Positions 27,103 through 37,333 are shown, counted from the stretch's first letter. The stretch: 64,000 nucleotides of DNA from Coralliovum pocilloporae (GCF_030845175.1 NZ_CP132542.1:3445501-3509500), one strand, 5' to 3'. The notes: generated from the letters alone by a model not told the origin. Program-made: numbers and translations.

Positions 27103-29415
27103 TTAGAACGCGGTAGAAGCTCCGAACCGGACAATTTCCGTGTCATCGAAATCTTCTTCAAGGAGCGGGTAAGCAATGTCAACGCGCAATGGACCAAACG
27201 GTGATTGCCACAAGATACTGCCACCAACAGAAGCTCGAAGCGATTCAGAATCCTGAATAGACGCACCGGAAAGATCCGTACCGAATGCAGAACCTATATC
27301 AGCAAAGAATGCCCCACCAAAGCCAAGTTCCTTTGGAATATATGGGATTGGGAACTGAACTTCAGCCGACGCACCATAGTAGGTTGTCGCTCCAAGTGAA
27401 TCTTCCCCATCACGAGGTCCAAGGCCACTAGTTTCAAACCCGCGAACCAAGTTACCACCACGCTGAAAGGCATCCAGAATACGGACATCATCCCCGCCCC
27501 AGCCGGTAATATAACCACCTTGTACACGAATAAGGCCGACGATTTCCCATTCCGTGTTCAGCTCGCGATAGTAACGCCCATCAAAGGTCGTACTCAAGAA
27601 CTGGACATCTCCACCAATACCAGCGAATTCCTGGGTTAACCGAGCGAAAATACCGCTTGTTGGCTTCTGGACATTATCAATCGTATTGTAGACCAAACTC
27701 CAGTTGAAAGCAGACTTAATCGTCTCACCTTCCGCAGCGGCTTGGATAATAGCGAGAGATGTGGAACCATCATTCGTCACTTCGCGCTGCTCAATACCAT
27801 AACCAACATTCAACTGCAGATCATCAGTGATCGGAAGGCCAAACCGGATGCCGCCACCGGTCTCTTCCTGCTCGAAGTTACGGTTATCGTTGTCGTCAAG
27901 TTCACGACGATAGACATCGAACCCTGCAGATAGTCGGCGACCCAAGAAATAAGGCTCTGTGAAGCCAAACTCATAGCTCTGCTGGCTTTCACCAAAACCA
28001 ACGCGGGCATTTACCAGATGGCCACGACCAAGGAAGTTACGCTCAGTCAGCGATACGTCACCAATGATACCGTCTGACGTGGAATAACCCGCACCAACCG
28101 AGAATGAACCGGTTGCCTGATCCTGCACCAGAACATCAAGGATGATACGATCTGGAGTAGAGCCTGGCTGCGTATCAATACGTACTGTTTCGAAGAAACG
28201 AAGTGCACGCAAACGACGTTCCGCTCTGTTGACCAGTGCACGGTTATAGGCATCACCCTCAGAAATATCGAACTCGCGACGGATAACATAGTCCCTGGTA
28301 CGGGTATTACCGCGAATATTGATCCGTTCAATAAAGACCCGCGCGCCTTCATCAATCGAGAAGGTTACAGCAATCGTACGGTTCTCAAAGTCACGATCAG
28401 CCCGAGGCCGAACAGTCGCGAAGGCATATCCAGCACGTGCCAACTCAATAGTGATGTCCTCAACTGTTTTATCAACGAGCAGAGAATTATAAACATCACC
28501 AGGCTCAACACGCAGAAGACCACGCAAGCTTTCGGGATCCACATCAGGGATGTTGGATTCGATTTCCACATCACTGAAGGAATACTGCTCACCTTCATCA
28601 ATCGTGAAGGTAATGAAGAACACATTCCGCTCACGATCAAGATCAGCTACAGCGGAAACAATCTGGAAGTCCGCATAGCCATGCTTCAGATAGAACTGAC
28701 GCAGGCCTTCCTGGTCAGACCGCAACCGATCTGGATCATACGTGTCAGTTGTTCGAATAAAGGAAAGTAACCCACCTTCTTTGGTCCGAATAACATTCTG
28801 AAGCCGGGAATCACTGAAAGCATGATTGCCGATAAAGGTTATGCGTGAAATCCCGGTCTCAGCACCTTCATCAATCTCGTATACTAGATCAACGCGATTC
28901 GAAGAGCGTTCAATGATCTTCGGCGTCACACTGGCTCCAAAACGGCCACTACGACGATAGACCTCAAGAATACGCTGGATGTCCGTCTCCACACGGGACT
29001 GGGTCAGAACACCACGCTGCTTGGAGCCAACCACCTGAGCCAGAGACTCGTCTTCAATCTTCTTGTTACCTTCGAAAGCAACACGATTGATAACCGGGTT
29101 CTCGACGACCGTCACAACAAGCGTGCTGCCACGACGCTCAATAGACACATCCTTGAAAAGGCCTGTCGCAAAAAGCGCCTTGAGAGAATCATCAATTGCA
29201 AAGGCATCCACGCGCTGACCGAGCTGCACGGAAAGATAGGCCTTGATCGTCTCATCTTCCACCCGCGTATTACCGCGAACGTCGATGAGCCGGATTACCT
29301 GCGCCTGCGCTGATGTCGCTCCCAGGAAACCGAGATCCGGGGCCACAAGAGGACCAGCAGCTGCCAGAATTGCCGCAAGCGCCGTGCCTCTCAAAAAATG
29401 CTTTACAGAAGTCAT
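27103..29415 (-). CDS. bamA: BamA (Omp85), outer-membrane protein assembly factor
   Basis: Central subunit of the BAM complex that folds beta-barrel proteins into the outer membrane. I start at 29415 (MTSVKHFLRG) because GGGGA lies upstream and it gives a clean signal peptide ending at about SAQAQ; an ATG at 29442 has no ribosome site. The 770-residue product has five POTRA domains (about 40-430, beginning IRLIDVRGNTRVEDETI) and a surface-antigen barrel (about 450-770) with SVGAGYSTSDG and the conserved LRVDIAYPL; it ends in F, the outer-membrane sorting signal. It lies between rseP and lpxD, the standard cluster position. Confidence 0.96.
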   Translation of the reverse strand: MTSVKHFLRGTALAAILAAAGPLVAPDLGFLGATSAQAQVIRLIDVRGNTRVEDETIKAYLSVQLGQRVDAFAIDDSLKALFATGLFKDVSIERRGSTLVVTVVENPVINRVAFEGNKKIEDESLAQVVGSKQRGVLTQSRVETDIQRILEVYRRSGRFGASVTPKIIERSSNRVDLVYEIDEGAETGISRITFIGNHAFSDSRLQNVIRTKEGGLLSFIRTTDTYDPDRLRSDQEGLRQFYLKHGYADFQIVSAVADLDRERNVFFITFTIDEGEQYSFSDVEIESNIPDVDPESLRGLLRVEPGDVYNSLLVDKTVEDITIELARAGYAFATVRPRADRDFENRTIAVTFSIDEGARVFIERINIRGNTRTRDYVIRREFDISEGDAYNRALVNRAERRLRALRFFETVRIDTQPGSTPDRIILDVLVQDQATGSFSVGAGYSTSDGIIGDVSLTERNFLGRGHLVNARVGFGESQQSYEFGFTEPYFLGRRLSAGFDVYRRELDDNDNRNFEQEETGGGIRFGLPITDDLQLNVGYGIEQREVTNDGSTSLAIIQAAAEGETIKSAFNWSLVYNTIDNVQKPTSGIFARLTQEFAGIGGDVQFLSTTFDGRYYRELNTEWEIVGLIRVQGGYITGWGGDDVRILDAFQRGGNLVRGFETSGLGPRDGEDSLGATTYYGASAEVQFPIPYIPKELGFGGAFFADIGSAFGTDLSGASIQDSESLRASVGGSILWQSPFGPLRVDIAYPLLEEDFDDTEIVRFGASTAF

Positions 29416-29560
29416 TGGGTCAGATGGTCCCCGATATGCCATTCTTATTTTACTGCAGCGCCATCAGGCGATACGCACTTCGTGTTCTTTTACAGTGTTT
29501 TGTAATCGTTTCAAGACCGCAAAAGTCTATTCACGAAAAAGGTTGGAGGTCGTTGCAATT

Positions 29561-30715
29561 TTATCCCCCACCCCACGAAAAACCGCTCAGCCTTATATCA
29601 TTCCAACTGACAAACACCAACAACAGAATGATAGCCGTAAAACCAAGACGGAACGCGATTTCCTGTGTTCCCTCACTCAATGGGCGCCCCCGAATGGCCT
29701 CAGCCAGATAAAACATCAGGTGTCCACCATCAAGAATCGGAATCGGGAACAGGTTAATCAGTCCAATACTCACTGACAATGCAGCCGTTAGAGGAATAAG
29801 CCAGCTCCAGTTCGCTGAGGCTGCCTTGCCCACCATGTCTGCGATGCCAATCGGACCGGAAAGCTGGTCTGCCGACTGCTTACCCGTAAACATCCGCCCG
29901 AGAAAGTGGAACGTATCTTCCACGATTCCCCATGATTCAGCAACGCCCAGAGACAGGGCTTCGAGAGGTCCATAATGCTTGATGATCAGTTCATCGGGAT
30001 TACGTGTCTGCTGGATACCCAGCAACCCGACCTTTCCTCTGGCAAGCGTCCCTTCCGCCACGGACGGTTTTGGCGTTGCCTTGAGGGTGATGACCTCTTC
30101 ACCACGACGAACTTCAAACGACAGCTCTTCGTCAGCCCGTGTACTGACAGTTCGCCGCACATCAAAGAAGCTTTCTACCGGATTGCCGTCAATCGACAGA
30201 ATCAGATCACCAGCCTTGAAACCACCGGCCTCTGCAGCACTGCCAGCTATCACAGCATCAGCGCGCGCAGGTGTGAACTGCTTGCCTGAAATCATGAAAA
30301 GACCAGCGAAGATCGCAATTGCCAGAATAAAATTGGCAATCGGTCCGGCGGCGACTACTGACGCCCTCTGCCAGAGCGGCTTCAGATGGAAGGCCCCTTC
30401 CTTGTCCTCATCAGACATCTGCGCCAATGTTTCATGATCAGGAACCGACGCACCATTGTTGTCACCGGCAAATTTCACATAACCGCCAAGCGGGATAATG
30501 GCAAAACGCCAGCGCGTACCACGCTTGTCATTAAAGCCGAACAGTTCCGGGCCAAAGCCGATGGAAAACGCATCAATGCGCACCCCGCACCAGCGCGCCA
30601 CCAGGAAATGACCAAGCTCATGAATAAAAACAACAATTGTCAGAACGACCAGCAGGGAGAATACCTTGTCCAAGGCAAACTCGCCCAACCCAAACAGTGA
30701 GTCCCAAAATTCCAT
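29561..30715 (-). CDS. rseP: RseP-type site-2 metalloprotease
   Basis: Intramembrane zinc protease that cleaves anti-sigma factors and remnant signal peptides. The 384-residue protein has the zinc motif H32-E33-x2-H36 in the first membrane helix (VFIHELGHFLVARWCGV), one PDZ domain (about 125-210, AGGFKAGDLILSIDGNPV), and the third zinc ligand region NLFPIPILDGGHL in a late helix. E. coli RseP has two PDZ domains and about 450 residues; a single-PDZ form is common in alphaproteobacteria. Stands between dxr and bamA. Confidence 0.94.
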   Translation of the reverse strand: MEFWDSLFGLGEFALDKVFSLLVVLTIVVFIHELGHFLVARWCGVRIDAFSIGFGPELFGFNDKRGTRWRFAIIPLGGYVKFAGDNNGASVPDHETLAQMSDEDKEGAFHLKPLWQRASVVAAGPIANFILAIAIFAGLFMISGKQFTPARADAVIAGSAAEAGGFKAGDLILSIDGNPVESFFDVRRTVSTRADEELSFEVRRGEEVITLKATPKPSVAEGTLARGKVGLLGIQQTRNPDELIIKHYGPLEALSLGVAESWGIVEDTFHFLGRMFTGKQSADQLSGPIGIADMVGKAASANWSWLIPLTAALSVSIGLINLFPIPILDGGHLMFYLAEAIRGRPLSEGTQEIAFRLGFTAIILLLVFVSWNDIRLSGFSWGGG

Positions 30716-30789
30716 AAGTGCTGTCCGTCTTAATCCCCGAGCACGTACGCTACGTGCCGCAACATTCTGAACCGAAACTGCCGACTCGT

Positions 30790-31998
30790 CTATATTAACT
30801 CTGTGGCAAGAACGCGGCTTTCTCGATCGATGGTGAATATTTCGTCAACAGTCTCAACCGCCTTGAAGAGCTGGTGACCCTTCTCAAGGGTCTCATTGAC
30901 AATACGGGCAATATCAACAAACCGGATCTGCCCCTTCAGAAATGCCTCAACAGCCACTTCATCCGCAGCATTCAGAACCGCAGGCGCCATTCCACCGGTT
31001 TTCATGGCCTCGATCGCCAGTCCGAGCGCCGGAAAACGCTCGAGATCAGGCTCTTCAAAGGTCAGCGTTCCAATTTTGGCGAGATCAAGTGACTTTGCAG
31101 GACTCTCCTTGCGCTGTGGCCAGGCCAGAGAATGACTGATCGCCACACGCATATCCGGCGCAGCCAGCTCTGCCAGCACGGAACCATCTGAATAGCGGAC
31201 AAGACCGTGGATGATCGATTGCGGGTGCACAAGCACCTCAAGCTGATTCGCCTCAACCGGAAACAGATGGTGGGCCTCAATCAGCTCGAAGCCCTTATTC
31301 ATCATCGTAGCCGAATCGATGGTAATCCGCGCGCCCATGGACCAGTTTGGGTGTTTCAGAGCATCCTCAACACCTGCCCTGTTGATCTGATCCTGCGACC
31401 AGGTTCTGAATGGCCCACCAGACGCGGTCAGAATGACCGATTCGACCTCTGCCGCATGTTCGGTCTCAAAAATCTGGAAAATGGCATTGTGCTCGGAATC
31501 AACCGGCAGGATTGGCCGACCAACCCGCCTGGCCGTCTGTGTAAACAGATCACCGGCACAGACCAGGCATTCCTTGTTGGCAAGAGCCAGAACAGAACCG
31601 GTTTCGAGTGCAGCAAGGGACGGCCGGATGCCCGCAGCACCAACGATCCCGCCAACCACAATGTCCGCCCCGATTGACGCGGCTTCAATCAAACCAGAGA
31701 GGCCTGCGGCCACATGGATGTTTGTGCCAGACAGCGCATCACGCAAACGCGGATAATGCGCTTCATCTCCGATCACGACCAGATCGGGCTGAAACTCAAG
31801 CGCCTGCTCTGTGAGGAGAGTAACATTGCTTTGCGCCGTCAAAGCCTGTGCACGATACAGCTCCGGCGCGTTTCGGATCACATCAAGAGTGCTGGTGCCG
31901 ATTGAGCCCGTGGCTCCAAGAACAGCCACAGACTTCGACTCTGCCCCGGCCTCGGGCTGAAAGCTGACGGCTTCATCTGTCGCTTGGCGTACTACCAT
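30790..31998 (-). CDS. dxr: 1-deoxy-D-xylulose 5-phosphate reductoisomerase
   Basis: NADPH-dependent enzyme of the MEP pathway that makes 2-C-methylerythritol 4-phosphate for isoprenoids (including the UppS product). The 402-residue protein has the NADPH site VAVLGATGSIGTSTLDVI (about 28-45), the metal site PVDSEHNAIFQ, and the substrate loop SGGPFRTWS, then MNKGFELIEAHHLF. Its first seven bases overlap the cdsA end, so the two are probably coupled. Confidence 0.97.
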   Translation of the reverse strand: MVVRQATDEAVSFQPEAGAESKSVAVLGATGSIGTSTLDVIRNAPELYRAQALTAQSNVTLLTEQALEFQPDLVVIGDEAHYPRLRDALSGTNIHVAAGLSGLIEAASIGADIVVGGIVGAAGIRPSLAALETGSVLALANKECLVCAGDLFTQTARRVGRPILPVDSEHNAIFQIFETEHAAEVESVILTASGGPFRTWSQDQINRAGVEDALKHPNWSMGARITIDSATMMNKGFELIEAHHLFPVEANQLEVLVHPQSIIHGLVRYSDGSVLAELAAPDMRVAISHSLAWPQRKESPAKSLDLAKIGTLTFEEPDLERFPALGLAIEAMKTGGMAPAVLNAADEVAVEAFLKGQIRFVDIARIVNETLEKGHQLFKAVETVDEIFTIDRESRVLATELI

Positions 31999-32906
31999 AC
32001 CAGCAGTCCCTGGGCCGGATTCTCAGGCATTCTCAACCAGCCGATAACGCAAGCCAGAACACCGGCCGTAACCAGTCCATCTACCCGGTCCATCAAACCA
32101 CCATGGCCTGGCAGGATGCGGCCGGAATCCTTCACATTGAAAGAGCGCTTGAACCAGGATTCTCCCAGATCACCGATCTGCGAGACAACAGAAAGACCAA
32201 CGGCAATAAACAGCAATTGCGTCACAGACGTCTCAATCATGGCCTGCATCAGCAGAACACCCAACAAAACGCCACCCACTGTCCCGCCTACTGCACCGGA
32301 CCAGGTTTTCCCGGGGGAAATCGGTGGGCAGAGTTTCGGACCACCAATCAGACGGCCAGCAAAATAGGCGCAGACATCCGTTCCCCAGACAACAGCAAAC
32401 AGAAACGCCAATGCCGCAAGCCCCAAATCCGGAGCGTCACCACCCAAATCCATACGAAGCCAGATGAGCGGCAGCGCAAAGGCTGCACCGTAAAGCCCTG
32501 AGAACACCATCCATCCGGCATTCTTCTGAACACACCGCACACCAATGGCCAATACGGGAGCTGCAAGAGCAATCCACATCGCCAGGTCTGAAACACTGGC
32601 AATCCGGGTGCAAACAACGGCTGCTGCCAACCCGAGCGCAACAAGGATTGAGAGCGGATCAAGAAGGCGATTGCCGGTAATCGTCACAATTTCAGAATGG
32701 ATGATCAGAGCTCCAAAGCCAATCAGAAGCGCGAAAACCCAGCCGCCATAAACAGTGGCACCAATAACCAGAACGCCAAGGAAAAGAGCAGAAACAGTAC
32801 GTGCTACCAAGTCGGACCACTGGCTCTTTATTGCGACAGCCTGGCCTTCTGCATCTTTCGACCCTTGATTCAATTCACTGGTCCTCAGGCTCAGACAAAC
32901 CGCCAA
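31992..32906 (-). CDS. cdsA: Phosphatidate cytidylyltransferase
   Basis: Makes CDP-diacylglycerol, the precursor of all membrane phospholipids. The 304-residue integral membrane protein has about eight hydrophobic helices and the family signature near the C-terminus (KRSFNVKDSGRILPGHGG followed by LMDRVD). The ATG at 32906 lies 32 bases inside uppS; a TTG at 32873, directly behind the uppS stop and nine bases after GAGG, is a good alternative that shortens the product by 11 residues. Confidence 0.94.
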   Translation of the reverse strand: MAVCLSLRTSELNQGSKDAEGQAVAIKSQWSDLVARTVSALFLGVLVIGATVYGGWVFALLIGFGALIIHSEIVTITGNRLLDPLSILVALGLAAAVVCTRIASVSDLAMWIALAAPVLAIGVRCVQKNAGWMVFSGLYGAAFALPLIWLRMDLGGDAPDLGLAALAFLFAVVWGTDVCAYFAGRLIGGPKLCPPISPGKTWSGAVGGTVGGVLLGVLLMQAMIETSVTQLLFIAVGLSVVSQIGDLGESWFKRSFNVKDSGRILPGHGGLMDRVDGLVTAGVLACVIGWLRMPENPAQGLLVW

Positions 32907-33678
32907 ACCGACGGTCCCGTTTCTGGAACTGTTTGATGGCAGAGATCAAGGTATCCTTCTCGAAGTCCGGCCAATAACAATCGAGAAAAATAAATTCCGC
33001 ATAGGCCAGTTGCCAGAGCAGGAAGTTTGACAAACGCTGCTCTCCGCTGGTGCGGATCAAAAGGTCGGGCTCTGGCAAACCACCCGTATCCAGACGATCA
33101 GAAAGCACTTTTTCATCAATCGTCTCAGGATCAATCAGTCCAGCCTTGACGTCACGCGCAATAGCGCGGGTCGCCCGGACCAGTTCATCCCGGCCGCCAT
33201 AGTTGAAGGCAACCACGAGGTCCAGTCCGGTATTGGCGCGGGTTTCACGTTCCGCATGGACCAGAAGAGCTCGAATATCTTCCGGCACACGTTCCTGATC
33301 CCCAACAATATGGATTCGGACGTTATTCTTGTTCAGATCGGCAAGGTCACGCTTGATGAACAGTCGCAGGAGACCAAAGAGATCTGCAATTTCCTGTGCT
33401 GGCCGCGACCAGTTCTCAGAACTGAAGCTGAAGATCGTCAGGGCCTCAAGCCCCAGCTCAAGCGCTGCCTTGACAGTACGCCGAACCGCATGAACACCTT
33501 CCCGGTGACCTTCGGTCCGCGTAAGTCCCCGAGCGGTTGCCCATCGACCGTTACCATCCATGATGATAGCCACGTGACGGGGCATCCGCGCAAGGTCCAG
33601 CCCCTGCTCACCCCTACCGTGATCTACAGTCTCAACAACACGTTCCGAACTGACCGACATCAGGCGGTTCTCCGACAT
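32875..33678 (-). CDS. uppS: Undecaprenyl diphosphate synthase (cis-prenyltransferase)
   Basis: Adds isopentenyl units to farnesyl diphosphate to make the C55 lipid carrier for peptidoglycan and O-antigen. The 267-residue protein has the catalytic D41 in HVAIIMDGNGRWA, FSFSSENWSRP, and the C-terminal PDLLIRTSGEQRLSNFLLWQ and YWPDFEKDTLISAI. The N-terminal 30 residues are longer than usual. Upstream frr ends 17 bases away. Confidence 0.97.
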   Translation of the reverse strand: MSENRLMSVSSERVVETVDHGRGEQGLDLARMPRHVAIIMDGNGRWATARGLTRTEGHREGVHAVRRTVKAALELGLEALTIFSFSSENWSRPAQEIADLFGLLRLFIKRDLADLNKNNVRIHIVGDQERVPEDIRALLVHAERETRANTGLDLVVAFNYGGRDELVRATRAIARDVKAGLIDPETIDEKVLSDRLDTGGLPEPDLLIRTSGEQRLSNFLLWQLAYAEFIFLDCYWPDFEKDTLISAIKQFQKRDRRFGGLSEPEDQ

Positions 33679-33695
33679 GGGATCATACAGGGCTA

Positions 33696-34259
33696 CTAAA
33701 CCTGCATGATCTCCGTTTCCTTCGTCGCCAGGACCTCATCAATCTGCTTGATGGCATTATCTGTCATCTGCTGGATTTCATCCTGATACAGATGCAGTTC
33801 ATCTTCGCTGATTTCACTGGCCTTTTCAGCCTTCTTGAGAGAATCCATGCCATCGCGACGGACGTGACGGACGGCGACTCGCGCTTGCTCCGCATATTTA
33901 TGCGCAACTTTGACCATTTCCTGTCGACGTTCCTCATTCAACTCGGGAATGGGGATACGAAACAGCGCGCCTTCTACAACCGGATTGAGACCAAGGCTGG
34001 ATTCGCGGATAGCCTTCTCCACAGCCGGCGCAACCGTTCGGTCCCAGACCTGAACGGAAATCATCCGGGGTTCCGGAACGCTGACCGTCGCAAGCTGGTT
34101 CAGTGGTGTCATCGCGCCATAGGCTTCTGCCTGGATCGGATCAAGAAGACTGGCAGAGGCACGCCCCGTGCGCAGGCCGGACAATTCGGACCGGAACACG
34201 GAAACCGCTCCATCCATACGCCGGGTCAGGTCATCAAAATCCACTGCTTCATCAGACAT
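33696..34259 (-). CDS. frr: Ribosome recycling factor
   Basis: Splits post-termination ribosomes together with EF-G. The 187-residue length and the three-helix-bundle pattern match the family; landmarks are [14 protein letters not shown], the core [14 protein letters not shown] and [17 protein letters not shown]. It follows pyrH by 78 bp in the order rpsB-tsf-pyrH-frr, which is conserved across most bacteria. Confidence 0.97.
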   Translation of the reverse strand: MSDEAVDFDDLTRRMDGAVSVFRSELSGLRTGRASASLLDPIQAEAYGAMTPLNQLATVSVPEPRMISVQVWDRTVAPAVEKAIRESSLGLNPVVEGALFRIPIPELNEERRQEMVKVAHKYAEQARVAVRHVRRDGMDSLKKAEKASEISEDELHLYQDEIQQMTDNAIKQIDEVLATKETEIMQV

Positions 34260-34337
34260 AGTCTATCTTCCTCTTCCGTCCGGCTGATCGTCACACATCA
34301 TCTTCGGTTCGCCAACCAAAAGACAGCCGGTTAAAAG

Positions 34338-35063
34338 CTATTCGGCCTTTGCTGAGACAAGGGTATAGCGCCCCGCCCCCCGCAAGACATCAAGCATTGA
34401 TGTTTCATCATGAAGTGAAAAAACGATTATGGGAATAGCGTTCTCGCGCGTTACCGCAAAAGCGGCTGTATCCATAACCGCCAGGCCACGTTCAATCACT
34501 TCAGAATGGGTAATCCGGTCGAACCGTTCCGCATCAGGATTCGTTTTCGGGTCTGCCGAATAGATCCCGTCAACCTGTGTTGCTTTCAGCAGGGCGTCAC
34601 ATTGCATTTCAGCAGCCCGCAATGCAGCGCCGGAATCAGTTGTGAAATAGGGATTACCGGTTCCGGCAACAAAGATGACGACCCGCCCGGCATTCATATG
34701 GTCCAGAGCGGCACGCTGGGTGAATGTCTCGCAGATCTCAGGCATGGCAATCGCCGACATAACGACCGTCTCAATGCCCCGTGCGGACAAAGCCTCTCCC
34801 ATGGCCAGGCCATTCATCACCGTAGCCAGCATTCCCATATGGTCGCCAACGACCCGGTTGCCGCCTTTGGCAGCAACGGAAACACCGCGGAAGATGTTGC
34901 CACCCCCGATAACCAGCGCCAGTTCGGCACCCGCATCCACCAACGTACCGATTTCAGCTGCAAACTTGTCGACAATCGCTCGATCAATTCCAAACGCCTG
35001 ATCGCCCATCAACGCCTCACCTGAGAGTTTGAGCAGAACCCGTTTGAACTTGAGATCGGACAT
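34338..35063 (-). CDS. pyrH: UMP kinase
   Basis: Phosphorylates UMP to UDP for nucleotide and nucleotide-sugar synthesis. I start at 35063 (MSDLKFKRVLLKLSGEAL) because GAGG lies eight bases upstream and the 241-residue length is standard; the open frame continues 32 codons upstream without similarity. Family motifs: LALVIGGGNIFRG, GMLATVMNGLAM, and ATQVDGIYSADPKTNP. Confidence 0.96.
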   Translation of the reverse strand: MSDLKFKRVLLKLSGEALMGDQAFGIDRAIVDKFAAEIGTLVDAGAELALVIGGGNIFRGVSVAAKGGNRVVGDHMGMLATVMNGLAMGEALSARGIETVVMSAIAMPEICETFTQRAALDHMNAGRVVIFVAGTGNPYFTTDSGAALRAAEMQCDALLKATQVDGIYSADPKTNPDAERFDRITHSEVIERGLAVMDTAAFAVTRENAIPIIVFSLHDETSMLDVLRGAGRYTLVSAKAE

Positions 35064-35179
35064 GTCAGCTATCCTCAATGGGCAGGTCTTTGAAAAGTCG
35101 TCAGTAAAAGCGCTATGGAACAGATCCGGTCGAATCATATTCCTCGCGACAAACAGCAATAAGCTGCCTTCAGATACAC

Positions 35180-35211
35180 GAAGGGCGCCGTTTCGTCACC
35201 CGGCGCCCTTC
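35180..35211. repeat. GC-rich hairpin in the tsf-pyrH gap
   Basis: Perfect 11-base arms at 35180-35190 and 35201-35211 (AAGGGCGCCG type) around ten bases. It starts about 14 bases after the tsf stop and has no T-run, so it may partly attenuate or stabilise the rpsB-tsf message ahead of pyrH. Confidence 0.65.
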
Positions 35212-35224
35212 AGATTTCGACAGA

Positions 35225-36151
35225 TTATGCCTGGCCGGTAGCCGCAGCAACTTCAGCAGCGAAGTCTTCTTCGACTTTCTCGATGCCTTCACCAAGAGCA
35301 AGACGGATAAAGCCTTTCAGTGCAATCGGTGCGCCAACGTCGCCTTCAGCGTTCTTCAGAGCCTGCTCAACGGTGTTTTCACCATCGATAACAAAGGTCT
35401 GCTTGAGCAGAACGACTTCTTCGTAGAACTTGCGGATACGACCTTCGACCATCTTCTCGATGATGTTGTCTGGCTTACCGCTTTCACGAGCCTGCTCGGA
35501 GAACACTTCGCGTTCACGAGCAACAACAGCTGGATCCATCTCATCGGTCGTTGCAGCAAGCGGGTTGGTCGCAGCAACGTGCATGGCAACCTGACGGCCG
35601 ATTGCTTCAAGCTTTGCGGCATCGCCAGCAGATTCCAGAGCAACCAGAACGCCGATCTTGCCAAGGCCGGCACTTGCAGCATTATGGATGTAGGACGCAA
35701 CAACACCTTCAGAAACAGACAGTTTGGTGACGCGACGCAGGGTCATGTTCTCACCAATTGTCGCAACAGCATCAGTTAGTGTGTCAGCAACAGACTTGTC
35801 TGAGCCCGGATATCCGGCAGCAGCCAGACCTTCAACAGTGCCATCAGACTCAACCGCAGTTGCTGCAATGTCAGAAACCAGTTTCTGGAAGCCTTCGTTA
35901 CGGGCAACGAAGTCGGTTTCGGAGTTCACTTCAACAACAGCAGCAGTTGCACCGGAAGACGCAACGCCAACCAGACCTTCAGCAGCGACACGGCCAGCTT
36001 TTTTGGCAGCTTTCGCCAGGCCTTTGGTGCGGAGCCAGTCAATGGCTGCTTCCATGTTGCCGTCGTTTTCTTTCAGGGCGGTCTTGCAGTCCATCATGCC
36101 TGCGCCGGTGGTTTCGCGCAGTTCTTTGACCATAGCTGCAGAAATGCTCAT
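35225..36151 (-). CDS. tsf: Elongation factor Ts
   Basis: Nucleotide exchange factor for EF-Tu. Start at 36151 ([20 protein letters not shown]), supported by GAGAGG upstream; 308 residues. It has the N-terminal UBA-like domain with [19 protein letters not shown], the EF-Tu contact sequence [13 protein letters not shown] and two core repeats. The frame is open 18 codons upstream, inside the rpsB-tsf spacer, without support. Confidence 0.97.
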   Translation of the reverse strand: MSISAAMVKELRETTGAGMMDCKTALKENDGNMEAAIDWLRTKGLAKAAKKAGRVAAEGLVGVASSGATAAVVEVNSETDFVARNEGFQKLVSDIAATAVESDGTVEGLAAAGYPGSDKSVADTLTDAVATIGENMTLRRVTKLSVSEGVVASYIHNAASAGLGKIGVLVALESAGDAAKLEAIGRQVAMHVAATNPLAATTDEMDPAVVAREREVFSEQARESGKPDNIIEKMVEGRIRKFYEEVVLLKQTFVIDGENTVEQALKNAEGDVGAPIALKGFIRLALGEGIEKVEEDFAAEVAAATGQA

Positions 36152-36245
36152 CTCAGCCTCTCTTTGCTTCGTTAAAGGCGGCCAGTAGCAAACCGCCCAT
36201 GTCATCTCAATCTCATTATCCGGCTTATATGCCAGAGATGTGAAA

Positions 36246-36269
36246 TTGCCGGACGAAACCGCCCGGCAA
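36246..36269. repeat. Hairpin in the rpsB-tsf gap
   Basis: Arms TTGCCGG (36246-36252) and CCGGCAA (36263-36269). In the minus-strand RNA it is followed by only three Us, so at most a weak attenuator between rpsB and tsf. Confidence 0.45.
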
Positions 36270-36302
36270 CCAAAATAACCTCAACCGTTAAGACGGAAGG
36301 TC

Positions 36303-37103
36303 TCAGGCTTCAGCGGCAACCGGCGCATCTTCTTCAGATGCAGCGCCGTCTTCGAGAGCTTCTTCAAGAACCTCTTCTGCCTCACCGGCATCAACGCCCA
36401 TATCGCCCTGAGAGCGGGAAATACCGTCGATGGCAGCACGGGCAACCAGATCGCAATAGAGCGAAATAGCGCGAGCAGCATCGTCGTTACCCGGGATCGG
36501 GAAATCGATATTGTCAGGGTTGGAGTTGGAATCAACAACAGCAGCAACCGGAATACCCAGACGACGAGCTTCCTGGATAGCCAGGGATTCCTTGTTGGTG
36601 TCGATGATGAAGATCAGGTCAGGCAGGCCGCCCATGTCCTTGATACCACCCAGCGCACGATCCAGCTTTTCACGCTCGCGGGTCAGAGTCAGACGCTCTT
36701 TCTTGGTGAAAGCCTGTGCGTCAGATTCATTATCGAGGGTTGCTTCCAGCGTACGCAGACGCTGAATGGAATTGGAAACGGTTTTCCAGTTCGTCAGCAT
36801 ACCGCCGAGCCAACGTGCATTCACGTAGTACTGAGCGGAACGACGGGCAGAATCAGCAATGGATTCAGAAGCCTGACGCTTGGTACCAACCATCAGAACG
36901 CGGCCACCACCAGCAACGGTGTCGCTGACAGCTTTCAGTGCACGCTCAAGAAGCGGTACAGTCTGGGTCAGATCAAGAATGTGGATGTTGTTGCGCTCAC
37001 CGAAGATAAACTGCTTCATGCGCGGGTTCCAGCGGTGACGCTGGTGACCAAAGTGTACGCCTGCCTCAAGCAGCTGGCGCATGCTGAACTCAGGAAGAGC
37101 CAT
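36303..37103 (-). CDS. rpsB: 30S ribosomal protein S2
   Basis: Structural protein of the small ribosomal subunit. The product begins [21 protein letters not shown] choose the ATG at 37103 because GGAG is eight bases away, against two bases from the ATG at 37109. The 266 residues include the S2 signatures [15 protein letters not shown] and [12 protein letters not shown]. The C-terminus carries an acidic, alanine-rich tail of about 35 residues, common in alphaproteobacterial S2. First gene of the long rpsB-to-lpxB minus-strand cluster. Confidence 0.97.
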   Translation of the reverse strand: MALPEFSMRQLLEAGVHFGHQRHRWNPRMKQFIFGERNNIHILDLTQTVPLLERALKAVSDTVAGGGRVLMVGTKRQASESIADSARRSAQYYVNARWLGGMLTNWKTVSNSIQRLRTLEATLDNESDAQAFTKKERLTLTREREKLDRALGGIKDMGGLPDLIFIIDTNKESLAIQEARRLGIPVAAVVDSNSNPDNIDFPIPGNDDAARAISLYCDLVARAAIDGISRSQGDMGVDAGEAEEVLEEALEDGAASEEDAPVAAEA

Positions 37104-37204
37104 GCTCATTTCTCCTTTACCGGTTTAACCTCCGCGAATGTTGGGCTTTCGCCACCGGATGGACCCGACCAACACAGTCGGACCCGACACTTCGCGTGTG
37201 GAAT
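37104..37204 (-). promoter_or_regulatory. rpsB leader with direct repeat and hairpins
   Basis: The predicted leader is about 100 nt. It contains a nine-base direct repeat (GGACCCGAC on the plus strand at 37161-37169 and 37180-37188) and a small hairpin ACAC...GTGT around 37187-37201. Leaders of rpsB are autogenously controlled by S2 in some bacteria; that this one is such a site is inference. Confidence 0.4.
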
Positions 37205-37210
37205 GCGCGC

Positions 37211-37239
37211 GTTATAGGGGGAGAAACGGGTTATGACAA
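37211..37239 (-). promoter_or_regulatory. Strong sigma70-type promoter of rpsB
   Basis: Reading the minus strand: TTGTCA (37239-37234), exactly 17 bases, TATAAC (37216-37211). Both boxes match five of six consensus positions, as expected for a ribosomal protein gene. Confidence 0.75.
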
Positions 37240-37333
37240 GAGCAAAGACAGCCACGACAACGCATGTGCAGCATTTTTTCCGCCATAAAGCCGGTCGTCA
37301 CAACACAAACACGATGAAGCAGTGCGATATGGA

